The notes under the pieces were generated by a model. That model was not told the DNA's origin and did not search any database. It saw nothing but the letters and a program-made list of their open reading frames with translations. From NCBI GenBank assembly GCA_902578545.1, contig CACHDI010000004.1, forward strand, positions 1 through 64,000: 64,000 nt of DNA. Reading direction: 5' to 3'. Positions 1 through 8,598 of this stretch are shown here, piece by piece. The position numbers and the translations under genes are program-made. Every line of letters begins with the position of its first letter. The first letter of the stretch is position 1. This stretch comes from an uncultured Alphaproteobacteria bacterium. Its GTDB lineage: Bacteria > Pseudomonadota > Alphaproteobacteria > Rhodobacterales > Rhodobacteraceae.

Positions 1-34
1 GATTATTATTGACGAATTTAAAAAATTTCTTAAA

Positions 35-60
35 AGGTAGTAATCAAATAAAAACTACCT
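35..60 (+). promoter_or_regulatory. rplM leader hairpin
   Basis: A perfect 7-bp inverted repeat, AGGTAGT at 35-41 and ACTACCT at 54-60 with a 12-base loop, lies just upstream of rplM. The rplM start at 81 has no clear Shine-Dalgarno. A six-codon mini-ORF (ATG at 64, stop TGA at 82-84) overlaps the rplM start codon. L13 autoregulation through its own leader is known in E. coli; that this hairpin does the same job is inference. The transcript start lies outside or near the window edge. Confidence 0.4.
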
Positions 61-80
61 ACCATGAGTATTATTAAATT

Positions 81-554
81 ATGACTATTCACAAAACATT
101 TAGTATAAAACCATCTGAAATAAAGAAAAAATGGTTGGTTATTGATGCTGATGGTCTAGTTTTAGGTAGATTAGCTTCTCTAATTGCTAAGTACTTGAGA
201 GGTAAGCATAAACCTAGCTACACGCCACACATGGATATGGGTGATAATGTTATAGTAGTTAATGCTGAAAAGGTTGAATTAACTGGTAAAAAAAGAGAAG
301 ATAAAACATATTACTGGCATACAGGTTATCCTGGTGGCATAAAATCCAGAAAAGCTTCTGATATACTTGACGGTAAATTCCCCGAAAGAGTTTTAATGAA
401 GGCAGTTAAAAGAATGTTGCCAAAGGGACCACTAGCAAAACGTCAACTTACAAACCTTAGAGTATATAATGGTAATTCTCATCCACATGAAGCTCAAGAT
501 CCATCTCCAATCAATGTAAAAGAAATGAATTTTAAAAATGTTAAGAGAAATTAA
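81..554 (+). CDS. rplM: 50S ribosomal protein L13
   Basis: Large-subunit ribosomal protein L13, an early 23S rRNA-binding assembly protein. The L13 fold is recognisable from the [14 protein letters not shown] strand-loop near residues 20-33, the [12 protein letters not shown] segment near 60-71, and the [17 protein letters not shown] stretch near 113-129. At 157 residues it is slightly longer than the roughly 142-residue E. coli protein, through a C-terminal tail typical of alphaproteobacteria. It is followed four bases later by rpsI, the standard L13-S9 pair. The ATG start has no obvious Shine-Dalgarno, which suggests leader control or leaderless-like initiation. Confidence 0.98.
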   Translation: MTIHKTFSIKPSEIKKKWLVIDADGLVLGRLASLIAKYLRGKHKPSYTPHMDMGDNVIVVNAEKVELTGKKREDKTYYWHTGYPGGIKSRKASDILDGKFPERVLMKAVKRMLPKGPLAKRQLTNLRVYNGNSHPHEAQDPSPINVKEMNFKNVKRN

Positions 555-557
555 AAT

Positions 558-1055
558 ATGACAGAAGAAAAAAAATCTCTAGAGGATTTAAAAGAACTTA
601 AAGAAAAAGATGCAGTTACAGATATAGAAACTTCAGAGGTTAAAGAGACTGTTTCATCAAAAGATGATCTGGGACGATCCTATGCTACTGGGAAAAGAAA
701 AGATGCTGTGGCTAGAGTTTGGATAAAAAAAGGTGCTGGTGTTATACTAGTTAATGGAAAAGATATGGGTAAGTATTTTGCAAGGCCAGTATTACAAATG
801 CTTGTAAACCAACCTTTTTCTGTTGCGAAAGTAGAGGGTGAATTTGATATTAAAGCAACCGTTAAGGGTGGAGGTTTATCGGGTCAAGCAGGTGCATTAA
901 AGCACGGAATTTCCAAGGCTCTTAGTTTATATGAGCCAACTTTACGACCACTATTAAAAAATGCAGGTTTTATTACAAGAGATAGTAGAGTGGTTGAAAG
1001 AAAGAAATATGGTAAACCTAAAGCAAGAAGAAGTTTCCAATTTTCTAAGCGTTAG
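558..1055 (+). CDS. rpsI: 30S ribosomal protein S9
   Basis: Small-subunit protein S9, whose C-terminal tail reaches the P-site tRNA. The S9 core starts near residue 40 ([15 protein letters not shown]) and ends with the conserved [10 protein letters not shown] tail. The first roughly 38 residues are a charged extension rich in Glu and Lys that the E. coli protein lacks but many alphaproteobacterial S9 proteins carry. It is almost certainly cotranscribed with rplM. Confidence 0.98.
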   Translation: MTEEKKSLEDLKELKEKDAVTDIETSEVKETVSSKDDLGRSYATGKRKDAVARVWIKKGAGVILVNGKDMGKYFARPVLQMLVNQPFSVAKVEGEFDIKATVKGGGLSGQAGALKHGISKALSLYEPTLRPLLKNAGFITRDSRVVERKKYGKPKARRSFQFSKR

Positions 1056-1090
1056 AAATATAACAAATTTAATCCAACATAATAAACAAT

Positions 1091-1732
1091 ATGAAAAATC
1101 AAGAACTTGCTTTTAGAAAAAGTGAAGGTAACAAATGGTTTTTACGTAATTTAAAAAAATTAGAAGAGAATTCTATAGAAATATCATTACTCTGTAATTG
1201 GTTGATGCCATTTCAAAATGACATAAATAATATTTTAGAAATAGGGTCTGGTGCTGGAAATAAATTGGCTCAATTATGCTGGCAGCTTAATGCTTCAGGT
1301 CAAGGAGTAGATCCTAGTAAAACTGCTGTAGATTTTGCAAATAAAAAATATAACCAAAAATGTAGTTATACCGTCGCTACTGCAGATGATTTATCTTTTT
1401 TTAAAAATAAATTTGATTTAGTTCATTTTGGATTTTGTTTATATCTTGTCTCAAGAAATAAAATTAATGAAGTAATCAAACAGGCAGATCAGCTTCTAAA
1501 ATCAGGTAAGTTTTTGTCTATAATTGATTTTGATCCTCATAACTCTTACGAAAATGAATATTCTCATTTCAAGGGATTAAAGAGTTATAAAGAAAATTAC
1601 TACAAAATGTTTTGTGATTTAGGTAATTATAGTGTTGTAAACAAATTTTCTTACTCTGAAAAAAGTTTTTGTTTTTCAAAAAATGAAAATGACCGAATTA
1701 GTTTGGTCCTCTTATTTAAAGAAAATAAATAA
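1091..1732 (+). CDS. class I SAM-dependent methyltransferase
   Basis: Protein of 213 residues with a Rossmann methyltransferase fold: motif I ILEIGSGAG near residues 48-56, an acidic VDPSK after strand 2, and a TADDL segment followed by FDLVHF as motif III-like elements. The substrate is not evident. It is predicted cytoplasmic, with no signal peptide. It sits 35 bases after rpsI on the same strand and converges on pncB. In many alphaproteobacteria rpsI is followed directly by argC, so this gene belongs to a block lying between them here. Family call is firm; function unknown. Confidence 0.8.
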   Translation: MKNQELAFRKSEGNKWFLRNLKKLEENSIEISLLCNWLMPFQNDINNILEIGSGAGNKLAQLCWQLNASGQGVDPSKTAVDFANKKYNQKCSYTVATADDLSFFKNKFDLVHFGFCLYLVSRNKINEVIKQADQLLKSGKFLSIIDFDPHNSYENEYSHFKGLKSYKENYYKMFCDLGNYSVVNKFSYSEKSFCFSKNENDRISLVLLFKENK

Positions 1733-1744
1733 ATATTTCATTGT

Positions 1745-3037
1745 TTATACTAATAAATGGTTTTCATTTTGTTTTTTTAATTCAAAAATTTCTCTATATT
1801 TTTGAATTTCTTTAAGAGGTCCCATTGTTTTGTACTTATTGTCTGACAATTTTACTGTTGGTTTTCCATTTGCAGATGTTGCTTTGCAAACAATAGAGAA
1901 TGGATCTAATGTAGAGTTATTTGACAATCCCCTAAAATCATTGGTTAAAAGTGTTCCCCATCCAAATCCTACCTTGATTTCATTAGAAAATCTTTTGTGC
2001 AAGTAAATTATTTTTTCAGTATCTAAAGCATCTGAAAATATCAAAAGTTTCTTTTTTATATCTTCTCCCTTTTTTTTCCACCAATTAATTGCAAGTTCTG
2101 CATTTTTTTCTAGATCTCCTGAATCTATCCTTATTCCCGTCCATGAAGCTAACCACTTTGGGGATTTTTTAAAAAAATTTTCTAATCCATAAGTATCAGG
2201 TAAAATAACTCTTAAATTACCATCATGCTCTTTGTGCCATTTTTCTAAAACATCATATTGAGCTTTTTTTAAGTCTTTTTCATCTTTTGACAGAGCTGAA
2301 TAAATCATAGGAAGCTCATGAGCATTTGTTCCAATAGCTTCTAAATCTCTTCTCATTGCAATTAAGCAGTTAGAGGTGCCTATAAATCTCTTATCTAAAC
2401 CTTCAATCATTGCTTGAATGCACCAATCCTGCCATAAAAAACTATGTCTTCTCCTTGTTCCAAAGTCTGCAATTCTAATATCATCATAAGCTTTTAATTT
2501 TTCAATTTTTTCCCATAATTTTGTCATTGCTCTAGCGTATAAAATTTGTAAATCAAAACGACCCATATTTTTCAATATAGCTCTAGACCTTAATTCGGTA
2601 ATAACAGATAAAACTGGTACTTCCCAAAACATGACTTCTGGCCATAAACCTTTGAACTTGATTTCAAATTGATCTCCTTTTTTCTCTAGGTGATAATCTG
2701 GTAATTTTAATTTTTCTAACCAGTTAATAAATTCTGGTTTAAAAATGGCGTGTTTTCCATAAAAGGAATTTCCTCTAAGCCAAGTACTTTCTCCTCTACT
2801 TAAGGATAATTTCTTTATGTTATCAAGTTGTTCTCTTAATTCCTGTTCATCAATTAATTTAGTTAGGGGTATCTTATTTGATCTATTGATAACTGAAAAT
2901 TCAACAGTTACATTTGGTGAGTTTCTTAATACAAATTGGGCCATCAAAAGTTTATAAAAGTCAATATCTAGTAAAGATCTGACTATCGGATCAATTTTCC
3001 AATTATGATTATAAACTCTTGATGCAATATCAATCAT
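1745..3037 (-). CDS. pncB: nicotinate phosphoribosyltransferase
   Basis: Converts nicotinate and PRPP, with ATP hydrolysis, to nicotinate mononucleotide in the Preiss-Handler NAD salvage route. Family signatures seen are DFYKLLMAQFV near residues 26-36, DFGTRRRHSF at 191-200, and GTNAHE at 236-241, whose His240 corresponds to the histidine phosphorylated in the Salmonella enzyme; GIRIDSGDL follows further on. Length of 430 residues is normal. A TAGG Shine-Dalgarno sits just before the ATG. The nicotinamidase gene pncA, supplying its substrate, lies at 17860-18495. Confidence 0.95.
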   Translation of the reverse strand: MIDIASRVYNHNWKIDPIVRSLLDIDFYKLLMAQFVLRNSPNVTVEFSVINRSNKIPLTKLIDEQELREQLDNIKKLSLSRGESTWLRGNSFYGKHAIFKPEFINWLEKLKLPDYHLEKKGDQFEIKFKGLWPEVMFWEVPVLSVITELRSRAILKNMGRFDLQILYARAMTKLWEKIEKLKAYDDIRIADFGTRRRHSFLWQDWCIQAMIEGLDKRFIGTSNCLIAMRRDLEAIGTNAHELPMIYSALSKDEKDLKKAQYDVLEKWHKEHDGNLRVILPDTYGLENFFKKSPKWLASWTGIRIDSGDLEKNAELAINWWKKKGEDIKKKLLIFSDALDTEKIIYLHKRFSNEIKVGFGWGTLLTNDFRGLSNNSTLDPFSIVCKATSANGKPTVKLSDNKYKTMGPLKEIQKYREIFELKKQNENHLLV

Positions 3038-3186
3038 AATTACCTAAAATTATTTTTGTCATACAAAAAAATACATAATTAAGATATACTTATATTTTCT
3101 TTTAAATAATATAAAAGATTTTTACTAGATGTAATTTTCATTTCTTCAATTAGAAATTTTATTTAACTTTTTTCTAAATAATTTAC

Positions 3187-3573
3187 CTATTTGAATTGGT
3201 CACGCATTGAATTAAATATTGACTTCATTCTAGGATCCGTCTCACAATTTGCTGTAAGTGTAATTTCTTTTTTCGCTTTAAAAAAATCACCATTATATAT
3301 GTAATCTGGGTATTTGGGTGAGATAGCTAGTCTGATCATATCATTTTCGTAAAGTTTGATCCTTGCAAGGTTATTAGAAAAGTTAAATATTCTTTTTGTT
3401 TTTTGATGAATAACAACAAAAGCATCAGATAATATAGAACATTCATTGTTAAGAGTTACTTTGGCAATAATCAATTCAGGTTTTTTAAATCCATCTTTCA
3501 AATTTTGCCAATTTGAAACTATGATAAGTATCATGATTAGGGAAATTACTATTAAAAAAAAGAATTGTTTAAT
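3187..3573 (-). CDS. small membrane-anchored hypothetical protein, probable AUU start
   Basis: I do not recognise this protein. An ATG start at 3534 would give 115 residues, but the reading frame continues upstream without a stop and encodes KQFFFLIVISL directly before that Met, completing a single hydrophobic N-terminal helix of about 19 residues. No ATG, GTG or TTG is available there; an ATT at 3573-3571 lies behind an AAGGA Shine-Dalgarno (plus-strand 3582-3586) at sensible spacing. I therefore place the start at ATT, giving 128 residues: one membrane anchor and an extra-cytoplasmic domain of about 100 residues with two cysteines. It lies upstream of pncB on the same strand. The alternative is a start at 3534 with a shortened helix. 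Confidence 0.55.
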   Translation of the reverse strand: MKQFFFLIVISLIMILIIVSNWQNLKDGFKKPELIIAKVTLNNECSILSDAFVVIHQKTKRIFNFSNNLARIKLYENDMIRLAISPKYPDYIYNGDFFKAKKEITLTANCETDPRMKSIFNSMRDQFK

Positions 3574-3642
3574 TTTTGTATTCCTTTAACCAAAAATATG
3601 ATCAGCCATAAGCTATAACATATTTCTTATATATGCTATATC

Positions 3643-4590
3643 TTGAATTTTTTAATCTATTATTATAAATTTGGTTATCATTTAAATAGAATATTATTAA
3701 AAAGTCTTTTTTTAATTGTAGGTTTTGAAGTGAAAAAAGAAGTAGCTAGAGATATTTCGTATGCAAGTTCTGCAAAAAGTAAAGCAGGAAGGGCAGTTAT
3801 TAGATCGATTGAAAATATGACTGGAAGACTTAGTCTTATTAAGAAAGCAAAGAATTATGAAAATGAAGTAGCTCTAGGAAGAGATTTTTGGGAAGTAATA
3901 CTTGAAAAGTATAAAATTAGTTTAAACATAATGGATGGATCGCTTGATAATATACCAAAAAAAGGTCCAGTGGTTGTAGTGGCAAACCATCCATATGGAA
4001 TATTAGATGGTTTGTTATTAGGTCATATATTATCAACTACAAGAAAAGATTTTAGAATTTTAGCGCATAGAATTTTTAAAAAAGCTAAAGATCTTGATGA
4101 TATTATTTTACCTATAAATTTTGACGAGACAAGAGAAGGCATTTCTAAAAATATAGAAACACGAAAAAAAGCTATAAATTATCTAATTAATGGTGGATGT
4201 GTTGGTATTTTTCCAGGAGGAACTGTTTCTACTTCCTTAAAACCATTCGGAAAAGCTATGGATCCAAGTTGGAGAAAGTTTACAGCAAGATTAATAGCAA
4301 AATCAGAAGCTAAAGTTATTCCTATATACTTTAAAGGAAGTAATAGTCGTATTTTTCAAATTGCAAGCCATTTACATTATAATTTAAGAATGGCACTTCT
4401 TATCAACGAATTTGGTAAAAGAACAAATGATAAAGTTTCGGTTGTTATTGGTAAAGCTTTTGATACTAAAGATATTAATAAATTTAAAGATAATGCAGAT
4501 GATTTAATGCAATTTTTAAGAACCGAAACATATAAATTATCACCTGATCAAAATAAGAATTATGATGAAGGATTTGATTTTGACGCATAA
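3643..4590 (+). CDS. lysophospholipid acyltransferase family protein
   Basis: PlsC-type acyltransferase that would transfer an acyl chain to a lysolipid at the inner membrane. It shows the catalytic NHx4D-like motif NHPYGILD near residues 115-122 counted from the TTG at 3643, and the FPGGTVST acceptor-binding motif about 80 residues later. From memory the sequence resembles a conserved Rhodobacteraceae acyltransferase starting near the VARDISYASSA segment, so the GTG at 3730, preceded by TAGG at good spacing, may be the true start; the extra 29 residues would be a hydrophobic N-terminus. The exact acceptor lipid is unknown. Confidence 0.85.
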   Translation: MNFLIYYYKFGYHLNRILLKSLFLIVGFEVKKEVARDISYASSAKSKAGRAVIRSIENMTGRLSLIKKAKNYENEVALGRDFWEVILEKYKISLNIMDGSLDNIPKKGPVVVVANHPYGILDGLLLGHILSTTRKDFRILAHRIFKKAKDLDDIILPINFDETREGISKNIETRKKAINYLINGGCVGIFPGGTVSTSLKPFGKAMDPSWRKFTARLIAKSEAKVIPIYFKGSNSRIFQIASHLHYNLRMALLINEFGKRTNDKVSVVIGKAFDTKDINKFKDNADDLMQFLRTETYKLSPDQNKNYDEGFDFDA

Positions 4591-4622
4591 TTTAATATCT
4601 TCAATTTAAAAAGGAATACAAT

Positions 4623-5645
4623 TTGTTTAAAGTAGCTATTCTTGGTGCTAGTGGCTATACTGGACTTGAGCTAGTAAGACTTATTTCTATGCACCCCAAA
4701 TTTGAAATAGAGTACCTTTCTGGTGATTCAAAGTCAGGAATGAAATTTGGTGATGTTTATCCTGGGTTGCAATATTTAAAATTACCTAATTTATTATCAG
4801 TTTCAGAGATTAATTATGAAGAAATCGATGCTGTATTCTGCGCATTACCACACACTAAAAGTGCAAACATAATCAATAATTTACCAACAAATATTAAAGT
4901 AATAGACTTATCTGCGGATTTTCGGCTTAACTCTTCAGTTGATTATAAAAAGTGGTATGGGGTGGATCATCCTTGTCCAGAAATGCTAGTTAAGTTTATT
5001 TACGGATTAACTGAATTTTATAGAAGTGATATTAAAATTTCTAATCTTGTGGCTTGCACAGGATGTAATTCAGCAGCAGGATTATATCCTATTCTCCCTT
5101 TAGTCTCCAATGCAGTCATTGATTTTGACAATATTATTATTAATCTTGCAACCGGAGTATCTGGAGCTGGTAGAAAAGCTTCTGAATCAATTATTCATAG
5201 TGAAGTATCTGAAGGATTTTCTCCTTATAATATAAAAAAACACAGACATCTTGCAGAATTTGATCAAGAATTATTTAATTTTTCAGGAAAAAATATAAGA
5301 ATAACTTTCACACCTCATTTGTTACCTCAAAATCGAGGTATTTTAGCAACAATTTATGTCAAAGGTAACTTAAATAAAATTTATGACACACTATATAAAA
5401 AATACGAAAATGAAAAGTTTATAAATGTCATGCCATTGAATACTTTAATATCTACTAAAGATGTCCGCGGATCAAATTTTTGTAATATATCAGTTTGCGA
5501 GTCTAGTAGTCCTGATACTGTAATTTTATTTTCTACATTAGATAATTTAATTAAGGGATCTTCAGGTCAAGCAATACAAAATGCTAATTTAATGTTCAAT
5601 TTGGATGAATCTCTAGGTCTTTTAACCCCTCCAATTTATCCCTGA
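4623..5645 (+). CDS. argC: N-acetyl-gamma-glutamyl-phosphate reductase
   Basis: NADPH-dependent reduction of N-acetylglutamyl phosphate to the semialdehyde, third step of arginine synthesis. The nucleotide-binding GASGYTG motif is at residues 8-14, followed by ATGVSGAGRKAS and HRHLAEFDQEL, which define ArgC. The catalytic cysteine is Cys148 in ACTGCNSAAG; the usual bacterial motif is close to NPGCYPT, so the surroundings of the cysteine are unusual. Length of 340 residues is normal. It starts at TTG with an AAGGA seven bases upstream and ends one base before the ccmE reading frame. Confidence 0.94.
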   Translation: MFKVAILGASGYTGLELVRLISMHPKFEIEYLSGDSKSGMKFGDVYPGLQYLKLPNLLSVSEINYEEIDAVFCALPHTKSANIINNLPTNIKVIDLSADFRLNSSVDYKKWYGVDHPCPEMLVKFIYGLTEFYRSDIKISNLVACTGCNSAAGLYPILPLVSNAVIDFDNIIINLATGVSGAGRKASESIIHSEVSEGFSPYNIKKHRHLAEFDQELFNFSGKNIRITFTPHLLPQNRGILATIYVKGNLNKIYDTLYKKYENEKFINVMPLNTLISTKDVRGSNFCNISVCESSSPDTVILFSTLDNLIKGSSGQAIQNANLMFNLDESLGLLTPPIYP

Positions 5646-6092
5646 TTGGCTATGATTTCAAAAAAGAAACAAAGAATAAGATGGCTTATTTTGGCTATTT
5701 TTATGATTGCTACAGCTTCATTGATCATAGGTTTTTCTTTGAAGGACGGTATTGAATATTATAAATCACCCACTCAAGTTTTGAGTTCTGATATATCTGA
5801 AAAGATCAAATTCAGGTTAGGTGGTCTGGTTGAAGACTCGAGTTTAGTCAAGTCTTCTGGAAAAAAAATTTCCTTTAATATTACTGATAACCAGAACTCA
5901 ATTCCAACCTCATTTGAGGGAATATTGCCTGATTTATTTGCTGAAAACCAGGGTGTAATTGCATCAGGTAAATATATAAATGGAGTTTTTGTCGCAGAAG
6001 AAATACTTGCCAAACATGATGAAAGTTATTTACCAAAAGAGGTAATTGATATTTTAAAACAGGACGGTCTTTATGTTGAGCCTGAAAAATAA
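5646..6092 (+). CDS. ccmE: cytochrome c maturation heme chaperone CcmE
   Basis: Periplasmic heme chaperone of System I cytochrome c maturation; it binds heme covalently and passes it to CcmF. It has one N-terminal membrane anchor (residues about 12-30), a small beta-barrel domain, and the heme-binding HxxxY motif as His124-Tyr128 in HDESY. The start is TTG at 5646 or the ATG two codons later; neither has a clear Shine-Dalgarno, suggesting translation coupled to argC, whose stop is immediately adjacent. ccmF and ccmH follow. Confidence 0.95.
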   Translation: MAMISKKKQRIRWLILAIFMIATASLIIGFSLKDGIEYYKSPTQVLSSDISEKIKFRLGGLVEDSSLVKSSGKKISFNITDNQNSIPTSFEGILPDLFAENQGVIASGKYINGVFVAEEILAKHDESYLPKEVIDILKQDGLYVEPEK

Positions 6093-6103
6093 TAGATAAT
6101 TTT

Positions 6104-8071
6104 ATGATAATTGAAATAGGACATTTATCTTTATTATTAGCTTTAACCCTCTCAAGCATAACCTTGCTGACATCATCATTAGGTTATATTAATAGATGGG
6201 AAAATTTTGAAAGACTAACATTTAATCTTTCTTCTGTAATTTTTGTTTTTCTTTTAATTTCTTTTTCTTCTCTTGTTTATGGTTTTTTAATTTCTGATTT
6301 TTCTTTAATTATTGTTTTGCAAAATTCACATACTTTAAAGCCATTATTGTATAAAATTACCGGGACATGGGGTAATCATGAAGGCTCATTACTATTATGG
6401 GTTTTGTTACTTTCTTTTTTTGGTGCTTTAATATCTTGGTTCGGAAAACATTTAGATAATTCATTTAAAAATGTGGCTATCGGAGTGCAAACCAGCATCT
6501 TATTTCTTTTTTTATGTTTTTTAATCTTTACTTCAAATCCTTTTGAAAGGACTGATTTGTTTTTCAATGAAGGAAAGGGTTTGAATCCTATTCTACAGGA
6601 CCCTGGATTAGCATTTCATCCCCCTTTTTTATATTTAGGTTATGTAGGTTTATCAGTAGCATTTAGTTTTTCTGTTGCAGCTCTTATTATTGGAAAAATT
6701 GACTCGGTTTGGGCAAGATGGGTAAGGCCTTGGACTTTAGTTGCTTGGATTTTTTTAACAATTGGAATAGCACTTGGTAGTTGGTGGGCTTATTATGAGT
6801 TAGGTTGGGGTGGTTGGTGGTTTTGGGATCCCGTTGAAAATGCTTCATTCATGCCTTGGCTTACTTCAGTTGCTCTGCTTCATTCTGCTCTTGTTACAGA
6901 AAAAAGGGACACTCTAAAAAACTGGACCATTTTACTGGCAATTATTGCCTTTTCGTTCTCATTAATAGGAACATTTATAGTTCGTTCCGGAATACTAACT
7001 TCAGTTCATTCCTTTGCCAATGATCCTACAAGAGGAGTTTGGCTTTTATTTATGATATCTTTAATTGTAGGAGTAGCTTTAGTTTTATTTTCTTTAAGAG
7101 CTTCTGAATTATCCAAAAACGTTACATTTTCATTAATTAGCCGTGAAAGTGCACTTATATCTAACAATCTACTTTTAATGGTATCAACTGTTGTAGTTTT
7201 CATAGGAACTTTATGGCCATTATTGATTGAAACCTTAATTGGTGAGAAAATATCGGTGGGTGCTCCTTTTTTCAATAAAGCCTTTACACCTTTCATGGTA
7301 TTGCTAGCTATGATTTTACCCCTAGGAGCAGTTCTACCTTGGCGTAAATCCTTTAATTCAAATTATTTAATCGTTTTATTGCCAATTTTCGTATTTTCGA
7401 TATTTGTTGGAATTATTGTGTTTGAGATGCAGCAAAAAAATAATCTAATAGCTCCTATTGGGATCGTTTTGTCTGTATGGGTTATTTTTGGAGCATGGAG
7501 TGAATTCTTCGTTAAGAATAGGATATTTTCAACAAATTACAGTCTTGCTTTGTACCGAATTTTACACATGCGTGCATCCGATTGGGGTAAAATAATTGCA
7601 CATTCTGGTTTTGGTATAATTATTTTTGGAATATCAAGTATAACAGCTTGGGAAATTGAAGATATAAGGGTTGTGAAAATAGGGGATACATATTCTGCTG
7701 GATCCTATAAATTTACCCTAAATAATGTTATCAATAAAAATGGTCCAAATTATGTATCAACAATGGGTCTTTTGGATGTTTTAGACAAAAATAATAATTT
7801 TATAACAACGTTAAAACCTGAAAAAAGATTTTTCCCAACTCAATCTATTACTACTACAGAAGCAGCTATTGATAACGGTTTAACCAGAGATATATATATA
7901 GTATTGGGATCAGAACAAAATAAATCTGAATGGGTCATTAGGACTTATATAAAGCCTTTTGTGAATTGGATATGGCTTGGTGCGTTTATTTTATCATTAG
8001 GAGGTATCTTAAGTATTGTTGATAAAAAATTAAGGATTGGGATAGCATCAAGAAAAGAACATTTAATTTAA
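6104..8071 (+). CDS. ccmF: cytochrome c heme lyase subunit CcmF
   Basis: Large polytopic inner-membrane protein that ligates heme to apocytochrome c with CcmH. The tryptophan-rich heme-handling WWD domain is at residues 235-250 (GWGGWWFWDPVENASFMPW), with many transmembrane helices before and after and a periplasmic loop near the C-terminus. At 655 residues it is full length. Conserved histidines such as those in TWGNHEGS and LAFHPPFLY are present. It sits 11 bases after ccmE and four bases before ccmH. Confidence 0.97.
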   Translation: MIIEIGHLSLLLALTLSSITLLTSSLGYINRWENFERLTFNLSSVIFVFLLISFSSLVYGFLISDFSLIIVLQNSHTLKPLLYKITGTWGNHEGSLLLWVLLLSFFGALISWFGKHLDNSFKNVAIGVQTSILFLFLCFLIFTSNPFERTDLFFNEGKGLNPILQDPGLAFHPPFLYLGYVGLSVAFSFSVAALIIGKIDSVWARWVRPWTLVAWIFLTIGIALGSWWAYYELGWGGWWFWDPVENASFMPWLTSVALLHSALVTEKRDTLKNWTILLAIIAFSFSLIGTFIVRSGILTSVHSFANDPTRGVWLLFMISLIVGVALVLFSLRASELSKNVTFSLISRESALISNNLLLMVSTVVVFIGTLWPLLIETLIGEKISVGAPFFNKAFTPFMVLLAMILPLGAVLPWRKSFNSNYLIVLLPIFVFSIFVGIIVFEMQQKNNLIAPIGIVLSVWVIFGAWSEFFVKNRIFSTNYSLALYRILHMRASDWGKIIAHSGFGIIIFGISSITAWEIEDIRVVKIGDTYSAGSYKFTLNNVINKNGPNYVSTMGLLDVLDKNNNFITTLKPEKRFFPTQSITTTEAAIDNGLTRDIYIVLGSEQNKSEWVIRTYIKPFVNWIWLGAFILSLGGILSIVDKKLRIGIASRKEHLI

Positions 8072-8075
8072 TTTT

Positions 8076-8534
8076 ATGAAAAAGTTTTTATTGTTTATAT
8101 TTTTGTTTTTTTGTCCGGTAGTTTCATTAGCCGTAGAACCAGATGAAATTTTAGAAAATCAAATTTTAGAAGAGAGAGCTAGGCTAATTTCAAAAGATCT
8201 TAGATGTTTAGTATGTCAAAATGAAAATATTGATAGTTCTAATGCAGAGCTCGCAAAAGATTTAAGGGTATTGGTAAGAGAAAGAATTCTTCTTGGTGAT
8301 ACAAATAAACAAGTAAAAGATTTTATAGTTAAACGTTATGGTGAATATGTTTTATTAAATCCAACATTTTCTGGTTCAACTATATTTTTATGGATATCTG
8401 GGCCAATTCTTTTTATTATTTCAGTATTGATGATTACTTTTAGAGTTTATTTTAATAGACCTAAAAGAGATGAAATCTCAAAAAAACATTCTGCTAAAGA
8501 CTTAAAAAAGTTAGAAGCATTCATTAAAAAATAA
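8076..8534 (+). CDS. ccmH: cytochrome c maturation thiol protein CcmH
   Basis: Periplasm-facing thiol-redox subunit that keeps the apocytochrome CxxCH cysteines reduced for heme attachment. It has a cleavable signal (residues 1-19, ending SLA), the LRCLVCQ motif with Cys44 and Cys47, and one C-terminal membrane helix near 105-125. At 152 residues it is the short CcmH/CycL type without a fused TPR domain. The thioredoxin-like ccmG normally found between ccmF and ccmH is absent here. Confidence 0.95.
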   Translation: MKKFLLFIFLFFCPVVSLAVEPDEILENQILEERARLISKDLRCLVCQNENIDSSNAELAKDLRVLVRERILLGDTNKQVKDFIVKRYGEYVLLNPTFSGSTIFLWISGPILFIISVLMITFRVYFNRPKRDEISKKHSAKDLKKLEAFIKK

Positions 8535-8598
8535 AAAATTACATTTTTTTTATTTTTTTATCAAGTATAACTTTAATATTGTTAAGTGTTATAAGTTG

